NCBI GenBank assembly: GCA_022497145.1
Contig: MU385967.1
Coordinates: 1-64,000 of the forward strand
DNA length: 64,000 nt
Direction: 5' to 3'
Source of the DNA: Rostrohypoxylon terebratum
Lineage: Eukaryota > Ascomycota > Sordariomycetes > Xylariales > Hypoxylaceae
The notes under the pieces were generated by a model, which did no database searches, had not been told where the DNA came from, and was given only the letters and a program-made list of their open reading frames with translations. Shown one piece after another: positions 12,485 to 23,628 of this stretch. The translations under genes and the position numbers were made by a program. The stretch's first letter is position 1. Each line of letters starts with the position of its first letter.

Positions 12485-12757
12485 ATGGCTTCAACACCCC
12501 AGTCTTCCGGTGGGGGGACCAAGACCAAGACCCGTCAACGAAGAAAAGCGCACTCAACATCGACAACGAACATGTCTCAGTCAACTACGGCTAGCTCCTC
12601 GCTCGACAAATACCTCGACAAAGCTCATGATAGGTCTCCTTTGACAAGGTATCTGTTCGACTTTGAGGACATTCCAATAACGGAAAGACTCAGTCAAAAC
12701 GATCCGCAAACCGGAAGATTCCACATCGCAGATGGATACACCAGGGGTGGACAATGA
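12485..12757 (+). CDS. short hypothetical protein
   Basis: A single open frame of 90 codons starts at an ATG. The first 40 residues are Ser/Thr/Gln-rich with a basic patch (KTKTRQRRK); the rest is more ordered-looking (LDKYLDKAHDRSPLTRYLF, then DPQTGRFHIADGYTRGGQ). No domain is recognised and no intron is needed. It could be a real small gene, the first exon of a longer one whose continuation I could not find, or chance. Confidence 0.33.
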   Translation: MASTPQSSGGGTKTKTRQRRKAHSTSTTNMSQSTTASSSLDKYLDKAHDRSPLTRYLFDFEDIPITERLSQNDPQTGRFHIADGYTRGGQ

Positions 12758-13256
12758 CCACTTACTAGGGGGTTGGAGGAGAAACTTGTTGAATACCTGG
12801 TGAGGTACCTCGACTTTCTTTTCTCAATGATGTAACACCAGCTTTTCTTACTATACGGGAGGGGGAACGGAACGGATGAGGGGGGTTGCAACGATGTTCG
12901 TAGGGGAAATCGGAAGTATGTGTATACTAGGGCTATCTCGTCGAATTAGACGTTTATTTGAGGAAAACCCGATCCAGCCTTCTCTGGAAAACGACCGTGA
13001 CTGCTGCCTAACCCAGGCATTTTTCCTCGTGTACACGTACATATTTCCATTCTCGACCTCGTGTGTTACGAACTTCCGGTCAATCTGCTCCCCATCTCAG
13101 CAAGTGAAAATACATATCAAGGGTGGGCTAAACGAAAGCAAGTTAAACCAAAGTCAACACAGATAGAGAGTCGTCAAATTTGAACCGTGACCAACGAATA
13201 GAAGCTGAGTGAAGACCTCGGAGCGAGATGAAGGGTTTAGTGTAATCTTAGGGAAT
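12758..13256. other. intergenic, nothing recognised
   Basis: About 500 bases without a supportable gene. It contains the 3' flank of the dioxygenase gene that ends at 13257. Confidence 0.4.
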
Positions 13257-14738
13257 TTATCCGTTGGATTCCCACTCGTTCTCCTCTCCGGCTTCGTATT
13301 TGATGCACCACTCCTCCTCTCTTCCACCCTCGGGGGTGTTGGGACCGTAAATCTTGTCCCATTGTTTCTGCGCGCTCTCGGGGATCTTCCAGTTCTGGGC
13401 CGGGTCGCGTAGGTAGAATTTCAGCAGATGTCGCTGAAGACCCTCCCCGCTCTCCGTGAAGGAAGACCGTGCATGCATTATCGCCATGTCGTTGATGAAG
13501 GCGATGTCACCCTTCTTCCAGGGCAGCGGCACGGCGTTCTTCGCCATGATGTATTGGACGGCGTCCATGGCGGCAATCTGCGCCTCGCTTACAGGGGCGA
13601 GGCTCGAACTACGCTGTTTTCCCTTGAACCCGGCCATGGGGAAACGCGAGTATGTGAACATCACATCACCGGTGTCAGAAACATGGAGCATGGGCCGCGT
13701 GACAGGGGGAAATTGGCTATAATCCTTGAACCTGTTGTAGAGCTCTTAGCATATCGTCATAAAAAGGGTGGAAACGCAAACATTAATTTGCACTTACGTG
13801 TCAAGGACCCAATAATCGGAAAGAGTCTGCAAGACCTCCGGCCTTGATTGGGCCAGCTCGTTGAACAGCTGATAAGAGCTCGAGACAAACGTCTGGCCTC
13901 CCGTCGTAGCGACGTCCAAAGCATAAAGAGCTAGGATCTCGCAGTTGTCTGTGTGGAAAGCCTTCGCTACATTAGTCTACCCTAGGCCTCTGGCAACACT
14001 TTTTCGTGACTAGAAAACTTACAAGGGGCCCATTGGTGAATCCAGGGGACTTCTGGGCTGCCTCGTTAGGGGAGGCTTTGCTCGCCGCGTTTACGACATG
14101 GCCTGATTTCGAGATTAGTCGAAATAGACAATTTCAAAGATCGAAGCTAATAGGTATGCTGCTCACATAGAACCTTACGACGACTCTTGTCCAAGAGTCC
14201 ATGCTGGGGAGCCACGTGGGTCGCGATTCCAGCGTACAAAATCACGTTCCATTCGGGACTATATTTGTCAGGTTCGAGGCCTTGTACGACGGTGAATCCG
14301 CGGCCGTAGTAACACTGGTCGGAGACTTTCCGAAGAGATTCCTTCAGCTCCTGGGGAAGGACAAAGTTGTCGGTGGATATGTCGGACAAGGGGATAGATT
14401 GGTCTGTGTACCCTAGTAAGTAACTGGTCTATATTACTCTATAATCGAAGCAAAGAGAAAAAAATCCACAAAGCTTGACATCACATACCTTCGAAGGCCT
14501 TTGCAGCAGTTTCGAGAGAGGTGATGTCGGCGGCTGAAAGCTTCAATACGCACTGATGCATATCCTTCTCGATGTCCTGGCGAGACCAGGCCAGTGGGGA
14601 GTCCAAGGAACGTGGCAGCTTTCCATTTTCTTTGGAACCGACGCGTTCAGCTGCGAGCGAAGCACCAGATTCGAAAGATTTGATGCGAGCTGCGAGCTGG
14701 TCCTCGGCCGGATAATAAGACAGCGGAGTGGCTGCCAT
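13257..14738 (-). CDS. TauD/TfdA-family Fe(II)/2-oxoglutarate dioxygenase
   Basis: This is a non-heme iron, 2-oxoglutarate-dependent oxygenase of the taurine-dioxygenase/clavaminate-synthase-like group. Exons on the minus strand: 14738-14489, 14412-14167, 14102-14023, 13961-13798 and 13731-13257; 404 residues in frame. The iron triad is visible: H195 and D197 in AFHTDNCE, and H333 in FINDMAIMHARSSF. R347 in RHLLKFYLRDP is the expected 2-oxoglutarate carboxylate anchor. VVQGLEPDKYSPEWNVILY is the conserved N-terminal strand-turn, and HVVNAASKAS precedes the metal site. There is no signal peptide, so it is probably cytosolic. The intron before H195 appears to end in AAG rather than the nearer TAG. 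Fungal relatives act on sulfonates or other small acids, but the substrate cannot be read from sequence. The gene is divergent from an MFS amino-acid-type transporter, a plausible but unproven partner. Confidence 0.93.
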
Positions 14739-16167
14739 GACGATGATGATTCAGGGGTAAAGATCAACCTAACAATGTGCCATTTATCGATGCTACTCCA
14801 ATATATTGCCTAATTTTAACTCAACACGACTTCGAGGGAATTTTTCGTTCTACCCTCTGCCATTTTATGTTCGAACCCCCTCGCGAGCAACCAACGAGCA
14901 ACCGACGAGCAGCCAACGAAGAACCCACGATAGCATTGGTGAGGCTCTGCAACCGTTCCCAACGCCTCCCACACCATCACATCGCAGCGCGCCTGTGCGG
15001 GCGCCAATGATAAAGGGGAGTCCGACGCTGCGATGCCTCATGGACTCTAAGACGACACTTCTTTGGCCGACTTACCCGGGTAATGTCGGGATCCCTTATA
15101 TCTCTAGAAGCGATTCATCGAATGACTTGCCAGCAACCTTGGAGATGCCGTACCCGCGCCGATTCGTAAGCGGGATTGTCAGCCATCTTGGACATTGTAG
15201 CCAGTCGAAGTGAAATCCTTCCGCTTCTGACGCAAGAAAACTCCAACACCTCCCTGGCTAACAGGAGGTTTCATAGACACACCGGATTATTTCAACGGAA
15301 GAGGGCCAGAAAATTCAATTCATCTGAGGCTTAGCGTCAGTTCAAGGTTCTCTGGTAGGGTCTGGTAGGGTGATATCGGTTTTTATTTTGATATCTTAGC
15401 ATATGCAGAAACTCCACTCACGGGCAGTAGTTCGCTATCATGTTAGTAGCAGTTATGTAATCCTATTGGTATGTTGACACACTCTGGGTGAGTTGAAGGT
15501 AGTGTTTAAGATTTTTGCTTGCCAATCCTTAACAAACATGGTAGGTTACACCATATGTAGCTGGGTAATAGGGGTAAGGCAGCAAACCAGGAGGTAGTAT
15601 CGTTGTATCCTGTAGTGTATGTAGTGTATGTAGTGCCACCTAGGCCACACCTAGTTAACTAGCCGTGTAATGGGATCATTGGGATGGGATTGATGGGAAG
15701 AATGGGATGAATGGGATTTCAAGCTTGCTAAGCTCGACCAATCCCACGCCAGTCATACCCTCCCCCGTTTCGACCCGTGCCGACCCGTGATCTGCCCCCA
15801 CACCACCCTGAGGCTCTTAGAAGTAAGAGTCACAGTCTTCCAGGGTTCCAAGGTTCTGAGGTGACGTGGGATTCATTCTTCCGAACGCGAAACCCCCAAC
15901 ATCTTATTTCGGCTATCCGAATTTCCTCTTCCTAATTCCTATGATTCTTGTGACATCGTGAGAATTCCCTTTTCATCGGACTTTCGATCTATCGATCTTG
16001 GTATTGACCTACGTGGCATAGGAATATCGAATATCATCGTCTGAAACAAAAATTTGCTCATCATTCATCACTTCACACCAAAGTGATTACATATCTTTTT
16101 TTTCTTTTCTCTTCTCTTCTCTTCTTTTTTTTAATATTCTTTCTCATTTTTCCCCCGGTGGTTCGTG
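14739..16167. promoter_or_regulatory. long divergent intergenic region
   Basis: About 1.4 kb lies between the divergent dioxygenase and MFS transporter genes and presumably holds both promoters. It contains short direct repeats: a 9-base TGTAGTGTA-type unit at 15611-15635, a duplicated CTGGTAGGGT near 15350-15370, and several ATGGGAT/AATGGGAT words at 15667-15718. A pyrimidine-rich tract lies at 16090-16132 just before the transporter start, a common fungal core-promoter feature. No specific binding site is claimed. Confidence 0.4.
15611..15635. repeat. 9-base tandem repeat
   Basis: Nearly three copies of a TGTAGTGTA unit lie in the divergent promoter region. Confidence 0.7.
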
Positions 16168-18559
16168 ATGGCATCCTCCCCCTCTGCCGCTGCCGTTGCC
16201 GAAGCCGAGCTCGACGATGATGACCACCATCACGACGAAGATTTAGAGCATCGACTTTCTGGAGACCGCTTATTGGCAGGAGATGATCCCATGGTCCTTG
16301 ATTCTGTAATCTCTACAGACTCGTCGAAGCCGGCTTTGCGTCATAAGAGGTGGTTGCTGTATCTAGCGGCGGCAAGCTCGCTATTGTGGTGCGTGCGAAA
16401 TATAACAGAATCCAACTGCCGAAGACTATTTCGTATGATCTTCAGCTAAAAACCGTCTAGCATGTTCACTATCAACTTTGATCTGCTGTTTCTCTCGACC
16501 AACTACAGCAAGAGAATCGGTAGGTTTGCTCGGAATTTTAGGGATAGTATCCCGTATGGCCGAGAAATATTGCTCACTTGACCATTTTCTCTTAGCCTCC
16601 GACCTCCATCAACTAAGCAACGCGGTCTGGATCATTCTGGTTGGATCCATCACTGAAACCGCTTCTCAACCCGTCGTAAGCCGTTTTCTGACCAACATGA
16701 ACGGTACTTTCTCGGCCTTCTGACATTTTGGTTTTCCAAGTACGCATATCTCAGTAATAACCAGGGGCGTAAGAAAGCGTTTCTGCTTGCGGCAAGTCTC
16801 ACCACGATCGGTTTCTTGCTATGGTTCGAAACCCTTTGCAAATATGATGCCACGGTATAGTAGTTGACGTTATGTCATAGTTCTCTAAGTACGCGGCTTT
16901 TACATCTGGTCCTGGCACGGCTGGTGGTCGGTTCCGGCTGCGCTGGGGTATCGCTCGTAGTAACTATTATAATAAATGGTATAACTCCTATTGGTACGAT
17001 GTCGGACCGTGACATAGCTAATCTCTCTAGATAATGTCCCGTTAAAGGATTTCGCCCTATGGCGAAGTTTACTCATTTTTGTCCAGATGGCCGGCGACGT
17101 TTCAGGGGGGCCTTTAGGATCTGCTATTGCTGATGCATCTAGTTGGCAAGCGTAGGCATTGACGCGCACACCCTAAAAAAGTTGTTAATTATGGATATTA
17201 ACAAAATTTCTAAAGGGTATACGGATTAGAGACGATAGTGATGTTATGTGGTCTTGCCGCAGCCTCTTTCTCTCTTGCGGCCTCCCAAAATCAGAGTAGA
17301 GACTCACCAAAATCTCGACTTGACTTTTTGCAGACAATACTTCTTTTCGTTACAATTGCGTTACCCTTATTCGCGCTCAACCTCGGAGGAGATGTCCTAC
17401 CTTGGAGCCATCCTGCTGTGATTGTGCTGATTTCCAGCACCCCTATAGCATTTGGCGGATTAATATTAGTCACTACGAATCGGTCGGAAAACTCTTCCAC
17501 GATGAGAAGGCTGCTTGGGCATTCTGCTGTTCTGGCTCTTTTTGCTACTACTTTCTTCGTTGTGTATGCATTCAATGCGGTACGCATTTTATTCCCGTTA
17601 GCGTTTTCGAATTTTGTCGGTTAACAAGAGATAATAGCTTACCTATAACATGGCTGTATACATTGAGGCTCGATCGTTCAACAACCCCTCTCGATTTGGC
17701 GACTGGGCGTTGTCATGTATTTTCCTATCGCGACCTTTCGGAACGTTCCTAGCTGGATTGATCATCAAACAATATCGAAGCCCCTGGATTTTGCTGCGGT
17801 GGAACATGATAATATGGTTTTTTCTCTACATATTGGCTACGACTGGGATAATGCGTAAGCAAAATTTTTATCGCAAAAGTAGACAAGTTGCTGAGAGTTA
17901 TTCATACCTAGCCCTCGAGAAACCTTCGACAGCCCCCTATCTTCTACTTATTGGATTGAGCCTTGGGATATTCGAAAGTTCCCTGATCGTGTCCTTGTTT
18001 GCCTCTGTTCAGAAGAAAGGTATATCGCAGAACTTTTTTCTCTTCGAATATTTGACTCCCAGCGAGAGAGTATCAATGTTGACACATAAATAGAACAACC
18101 GTCGTTCCTCGCAATGTTCAACGTGGTGGTTGCATTTGCTGGAGATGTCGGTGTTGGAGTTTCCTTGGCTTTAACACAGACTTTTCTGAAGCGAGGTCTG
18201 CATCGCGCATTAGCTGGTATACCCAACTCCGAAGAGGTAATTTAACACTGAGTTTTCCTTTTCCTCTCAATGAATCCCTGACATGATTATAGATCATATC
18301 GAAAGCCTTGGAGAGTTTAGATTCGATCCGCGACATACCCCTCAACGAGCAAGCGAAGATTATCGGTGTATACCGAAGTTCTATCGAAAAAGTCTGGGGT
18401 TCGTATATTCGGTTACCATGATGAGTAGTTCAAGCGCTAACAGTTGAAGCTATATCCTGTGTAACACTCCTCGTCGGCATTGTTGCGACGGTATCACAGC
18501 GTGTAGTTTATCGAGATGAGAACGAAACAGGCAGAGACGAACCTGTTCGTACTGGTTGA
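16168..18559 (+). CDS. MFS transporter, vacuolar basic amino acid (Vba)-like
   Basis: This is a multi-pass major-facilitator permease most like the DHA2/Vba group of fungal amino-acid and drug transporters. Twelve exons: 16168-16388, 16461-16519, 16596-16675, 16741-16823, 16881-16978, 17031-17151, 17216-17579, 17638-17854, 17912-18019, 18094-18236, 18293-18398, 18444-18559; 571 residues, all joins in frame. Family landmarks: SDLHQLSNAVWIILVGSITE (TM2), GRKKA loop at 129-133, LARLVVGSGCAGVSLVV (TM4), VPLKDFALWRS, DFLQTILLFV with LNLGGDVLPWSHP, and the C-terminal LAGIPNSEEIISKALESLDS. The N-terminus is strongly acidic and His-rich (residues 16-28, DDDDHHHDEDLEH) before the first membrane segment. 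Two introns use AAG acceptors (16740, 17215) and two use GTTCG donors (16824, 18399). A vacuolar location is inferred from the family only. Without the joins the locus looks broken, so RNA evidence is desirable. Confidence 0.85.
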
Positions 18560-19099
18560 ACTGACTACCTACCTAGTACCGTATCTACTAGGTAGGTTAT
18601 ATATGGACTATAGAAGTTTTCAGTGTCATAGAGCCAATAGAGCCAAGTCTTGTATACCCATGTATTGGTATTGGTAGGTATAGAATAGAATAGAGACCTC
18701 GCCCACAGCGAATTCAGGTTCATTACTACTCACCAGTATAATGAATGGAATCAAAGACCATTCCACTTCCTTATCGCAAAAACTTCAACCTTAGGTACCT
18801 AATAGCTGTAGTAGGTATATATGATAATAATATTGGTTAGTGTTGGTTTACGTGTTGGTGGCAGTGCAAGGTGAAAATGACCCCCAACCCCTAATGGGGA
18901 AATGGGGAAATTGGGAAATCGCCCAGTGACAATGACGTAACCTAGGACCTTGGTCCTAGGACATGCCACCGAACTTACTTTCATTCTTAAATCTCACCTT
19001 CTTCAACTTTTCTTTTTCTTTCATTTAGAACATATAACGAAATCAAGACAAGATTAAACTTCTCAAAATGTCGTAATCGACTTGGATGATGCGCCTATT
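18560..19099. other. intergenic with CTAGG-type motifs
   Basis: About 540 bases follow the transporter. Palindromic words CTACCTACCTAGTA (18568-18581), CTACTAGGTAGG (18587-18598) and CCTAGGACCTTGGTCCTAGG (18941-18960) are present. The last 100 bases are pyrimidine-rich and serve as leader of the F-box/LRR gene. Confidence 0.5.
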
Positions 19100-21478
19100 A
19101 TGGAGATACTGCCGTCGTACGAAGATTCGATAGCCAATCCGGACTGGCTGGACCTGGTCGCCGATTACATCCCAGTAACCTGCTGGACCCGATGCTGCCT
19201 GGTCGATCACCGATTTTATTGCCGGTTTGCGCCCCGCCTGTGGCAGGATCCGTTGGTGACGGTAAGGCATCTCGGGCTACATCCGAATGACGGTAAGCTC
19301 CACAATCTCGCATATACCGTGTTATCTGTGTGATATGAAGGTTATTGTGACTGACCTACTAGGTATTCAGATTTGGCCTGGTATCGTCGCTTTATCAACA
19401 CGCATATCAAGTGCGCGAGGTTAGAAACTCGATCTTATGTTCGCTCTCTGGACTTTCGCAATTTCGCGTTGCGGGCGTCTGGCCTATACTCCTCAGAAGC
19501 GAGCGAGCGAGCCATTTCAGAAAGTTTCAAATTGCTGCCTCGAATATTCCCGGGGCTTATATGTCTGCTTGTGGATGGGCACCCGGAGTTGAACCCGGAG
19601 TCCCTAGCCGCCACTGCGAACACATCCGAGACATCTGGGTCGTTGCAGTTACTCGATTTAGCACGCTGCCGCCATGGACTCACGCCAAAGCTCTTTAACT
19701 CCGGGCTGTTCAGGGGTCTTGTATACCTGGACATTTCCTATGTACCTGGTTCCGTGAAAACCGCGGTCCAATCATCTCTCAACCTCAAAACACTACCCGA
19801 GCTTCGGGTACTGAGGGTGGCGGGTCGGGAGATGGACAACTCGACCGCTAGCTTGCTATTCCAGACGTTCCAACGCCAGCTATGGAGTCTAGATCTCAGC
19901 CACAATAAGCTAGGAGACGAGATCCTTGACGAGATTGTCGAACGCTGCATCTCGCTCTTCGACTTTCACACCGATGCACACTTCGAAACGGAAGGGAAAT
20001 TGCTCAAACCTAAGGACATCGGAAGCCGGAAGTACGGGCCGTTCCAATTCGTCGCTGAATCGGAATATAGTCGCCGCCGACACAATCTAGAGAGATACCT
20101 TGCCGACAGCCCGTTTTACACTCGACGAGCTGACGAGACGGAGCTGCAGGAGTGGCAAGCTATTCGTCCCGATGGTCTTTCTCCGCTCAGACGCGACGAC
20201 GCGAATACAGCAAAAGAATGGCTGCTCGACGAAGTAATGTCGGTCCGAGCCAAGAGGTATATAGGTAGTTTTAGGGGACAACCTGGCGTACGGGAAGGCG
20301 GATTGACACATCTATACCTGAGCGGGAATAAGTTTACCGTGTCGGGAATCGAGAGGTTTTTGCGGACGTCTCGCGGACGACTGGAGCATTTCGAATGCGA
20401 TTCGTGCCTATGCGTCCCGATCAACCCCAAGGGTATGAAGATCATAGGTTTTACAGGTTCCGCGCCTCTCTTCCGACCGCTCATCTCATCGGCGCTCCGA
20501 TCTCTACGGGTCCACCATTCGCTCGTGACTCAGGTACCATCAATCTCCATAGAAGGATACCCCCCCGCATCAGCCGCACGACTAGCAGAAGAACATCTGT
20601 TCCGGAATATCCAGCGTTCCTATCCCCTTGCCTTCACACCCGATACCAACCCGCGCATCACGTCACTAACGCTTGCGAAGATCCCGGCCCGGTCGACGGG
20701 TCCGGTGATCGATCGGCTGATCCAGTTCCTGCAGTCCGCATCGGAGCAGCAAAAAGCTATCAGAGACGCTAAGACACTATTCAGCGGACGTCGCCGCGCC
20801 TCCGTTCTAAAGGGTCTGCGACACATACGTCTCGAGCTCGAGCCCGAGTTTTCCGAAAGGGTAGACGTCATCTCGACGAGCGGCGATGTCGATTTCGATA
20901 GGCTGCTGGACCCGGGCGCCGACGATTTCGACCAGGATACGACGAGTTACTTTGGTGACGAGGATGTGACGTTTGGGATTACTTCGAGACGGAATAAGGC
21001 CCAGGCGAAACGAATTGACTCGGACGCTGATACGAAGGACTACGTGCAATGGACTTCTGGTCGATTGAAAACGTATCCGTATTCGGAGACTAAGACGGAA
21101 TACATCACTCAGCATGTGGACGCGACGCACTCGTGGTCGGGGAATGTGTTTTCGGCCCCTGTGTGGATTGGGCCGGGGGTCATCACGCCGCAGGCCGCTG
21201 TCAACGAGTACATGTGGAATCTGCAAGACCCGAACCTCCGTGCTGACATCGGGCCCGCGACGCCAAATCACGTTGCTACTGGCGTGCCTCCCTTGGCGTA
21301 TATCTTCCACGCCGCATGGGAAGCTATGATTGTACCTAAGAGTAACGCTATCCAGGAGGCCGCGAAGAGCGCCACTAAATTTAGGGATGTGGCAACTGCT
21401 ATTAAAAAGTATCGTCTTCGGACTAAGGGTACGGCTGATCATTGGGACGGTAAATTAGAACTGGTGCGAACGGGGTAA
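19100..21478 (+). CDS. F-box-like / leucine-rich-repeat protein
   Basis: This is a large, probably intracellular protein with an F-box-like N-terminus followed by leucine-rich repeats; such proteins usually act as substrate adaptors of SCF ubiquitin ligases. Exons 19100-19292 and 19371-21478 join in frame for 766 residues. The start ATG was chosen because upstream in-frame triplets are not ATG and the nearby ATG at about 19069 runs into a stop after two codons. The first exon contains LVADYIPVTCWTRCCLVDHRF and LWQDPLVTVRHLG, the usual F-box shape. LRR-like stretches include LQLLDLARCRHGLTPKLF, LVYLDISYVPGS, LRVLRVAGREMDNSTA, WSLDLSHNKLGDEILDE and LTHLYLSGNKFTVSGIERF. The C-terminal third is acidic, then contains VWIGPGVITPQAAVNEYMWN. 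No transmembrane segment is seen. The LRR call is good; the F-box call is by shape only. Confidence 0.82.
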
Positions 21479-21627
21479 CTGCTTTTACTTCCTCGATGTT
21501 ACGGTCATTTTAGATACCCTTACATATTATATATATATCCACATATAGATCAGGAAATATATATAAACACAATTTCACCACGCTGGGTATACGCCAAGCA
21601 CTATATGATACTTCCAAACGAACGCCC

Positions 21628-22641
21628 CTAAGCCATCTTCCCCAGCACATACGGATGTCCCGCACTCAACCCGCCATCCACAGCCCACGCCTGGCCATTA
21701 ACATAGCTCGCCTCGTCGCTGCCAAGGAACAACGCGACCCTAGCGACCTCGTCCGCGACCGCGCCCCGCTTCAGCGGGTTCAGCTGGCCGATCTTGGCCG
21801 TGGTGCCGCGGGCGCGCGCCATCTCGTACGTCAGGGCCGTCATGCCGGTCTCGGTCAGGCCCGGGCAGATGGCGTTGACGCGCACGTTGGTCCCGGACAG
21901 CTGGTACGCGATCGACTGTGCGAGCGACACCACCGCGGCTTTGGACGCCGAGTACGGCGTCGACCCGGCGTTGGAGCGCAGGCCCGCCACCGAGGCCGTG
22001 GCGATGATGCTGCCGGAGGGCGCGGGTTTCGTGGGAGACGTCTGCTGCATGGCTGGGGCTGCGTGTTTGGCTGCTAGGAAGACGCTGTTGGTAGATTTGT
22101 TAGCATCCATCCAATATTAGGTATATATATATAAATGGGGGTCAGGAAGGAATGTAACGAACCTAGCGACGTTGGTATCAAACACCTTCATAAACTCCTC
22201 CTTCTCCACATCCGTGAACAGCTTGTGCGGCCCAACAACCCCCGCGTTCGCAAAGAACACGTCCAGTCTCCCGTACGTATCCACGGCGTGCTTCACAACC
22301 GCCCTCACCTCCGCCTCGTCCGCGGCGTCGAACCGGCGCGCGTGCACCTCCGTCCCGGGATACAGGGCCTCGATCTCCTTCTTGTGGGCGGCCAGGTGCG
22401 TGCCGTCGAAATCGCACAGGTACACCGCCCTCGCGCCGTTCTCCGCGAACTGGTGCGCGCTCGCCCGCCCGATACCGAGCGGCGAGTTGGCCCCTGTGAC
22501 GATGACCACTTTGCCCGAGACCCGAGGGCCCGCGGATCGTCCGGCTATCTTCCGTATCGCAGGGAGTTCCGAAGATGGGGGCGCGTTCGCCGGGGAGATT
22601 TGGTTCCCCAGAGCTTGGACTCGTCGCGTTGCGTCGGACAT
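21628..22641 (-). CDS. short-chain dehydrogenase/reductase
   Basis: This is an NAD(P)-dependent oxidoreductase of the classical SDR fold. Exons on the minus strand: 22641-22163 and 22084-21628; 311 residues. An N-terminal extension of about 43 residues precedes the Rossmann core [18 protein letters not shown] (TG at 49-50, GIG at 56-58; this loop has two residues more than the usual TGxxxGIG, a variant I recall from fungal members). FANAG marks the NNAG-type motif. Ser191 ([10 protein letters not shown]), Tyr204 and Lys208 (PYSASKAAV) form the catalytic set, and [13 protein letters not shown] follows. The end, [19 protein letters not shown], is typical of fungal members that oxidise small alcohols. 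The intron begins GTTCGT, a donor shared with other genes here. The substrate is unknown and no signal peptide is seen. Confidence 0.95.
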
Positions 22642-23628
22642 GACTCGCGTGTGTTATACCTGAAGTGCGGATATATGTAGGTAGGTAGGTAGGTAGGTAG
22701 TAGTTGTAGCTATTCCAAGCCACTCGGAGTTAATAATTCTGACTAGCGGCGACGACGGGATTAGATAACATGGATGTGAGACAAGATTCGCATTCGATGT
22801 CTCTCATCCCTTGCCCTGCAGAAATCGATTCGGCAACGACTTCGCAGCCATCCGTACCAATAATTCCGAGGTTCTCGAGCTTTTTGGTGACTTGGAGAAG
22901 AGAGAGAGGATCGATTCTCCGCATTGTTTGGTACTTCCTTGTACGTTCTAGCCGAGGCATTCGAGATCTACAGATCTTATTACCTAAAATGGAATTACAC
23001 ACGCACAAGGATTGCAAGGGTACAATCGGTTATGCAGCGTAAACTCGCCCAATCATCCAATCATCCAACCGCTATTATGCGGCTACCGCGAGTTGATATT
23101 GATCTGACATCCTTATTAAACACCCGTGACGACTTTACGACTGTGCATTAAAATCATACGTTTGTCATTGCTCTTACTCTACATAAACCCGACAGTTATA
23201 AGGAGGAGGGGGGAGTGGTGTTGGTTGTTTTTTTAAAGACGATGAAAAAAACTTGAACAATATGAACTAGTCTATTATACAACCTCCGTCAGGAAGTGTC
23301 GTCTTTTGTGCTTCTAGATGCCATCCATCTATGCTCTATGCATCTACGACATACCGGATCTGAAGCTCGAAGGCTTCTCAGAAACCTCATTGCAAATGAC
23401 ACCCATGAGAGAAGCCTACAAGGCCAGTCCGGTACCATCTAGTCTAATGCAAAAATGGAAAAGGAAAAGCAGCTTTTTACCGGGAATCAACGCCAAGCTG
23501 CCAGACGTGAAGAAAGATGACGCCCCCCTCCAAAATGCACAAATCATCATATAGTCAATGGCCCATGCATTAAGGTGGTATCGTCTATTTATTCATTATA
23601 TCCCTCGTCCATCCAGCTCGAAAACTGC
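22642..23628. other. intergenic with GTAG microsatellite
   Basis: About 1 kb lies between the dehydrogenase start and the phosphate-carrier stop. A (GTAG) microsatellite occurs at 22677-22700. An open frame at 23318-23554 has no recognised similarity and is not called. Confidence 0.5.
22677..22700. repeat. (GTAG)n microsatellite
   Basis: Six tandem GTAG units lie about 40 bases upstream of the dehydrogenase start codon. Confidence 0.85.

Noticed and set aside
13428..13847. Plus-strand open frames opposite the dioxygenase
   Set aside because: Antisense shadows of exons whose minus-strand product has intact catalytic residues.
16168..18559. Interpretation of the MFS locus as a pseudogene
   Set aside because: At first it looks broken by many stops, but twelve exons with consistent splice sites give one 571-codon frame with the full set of family motifs.
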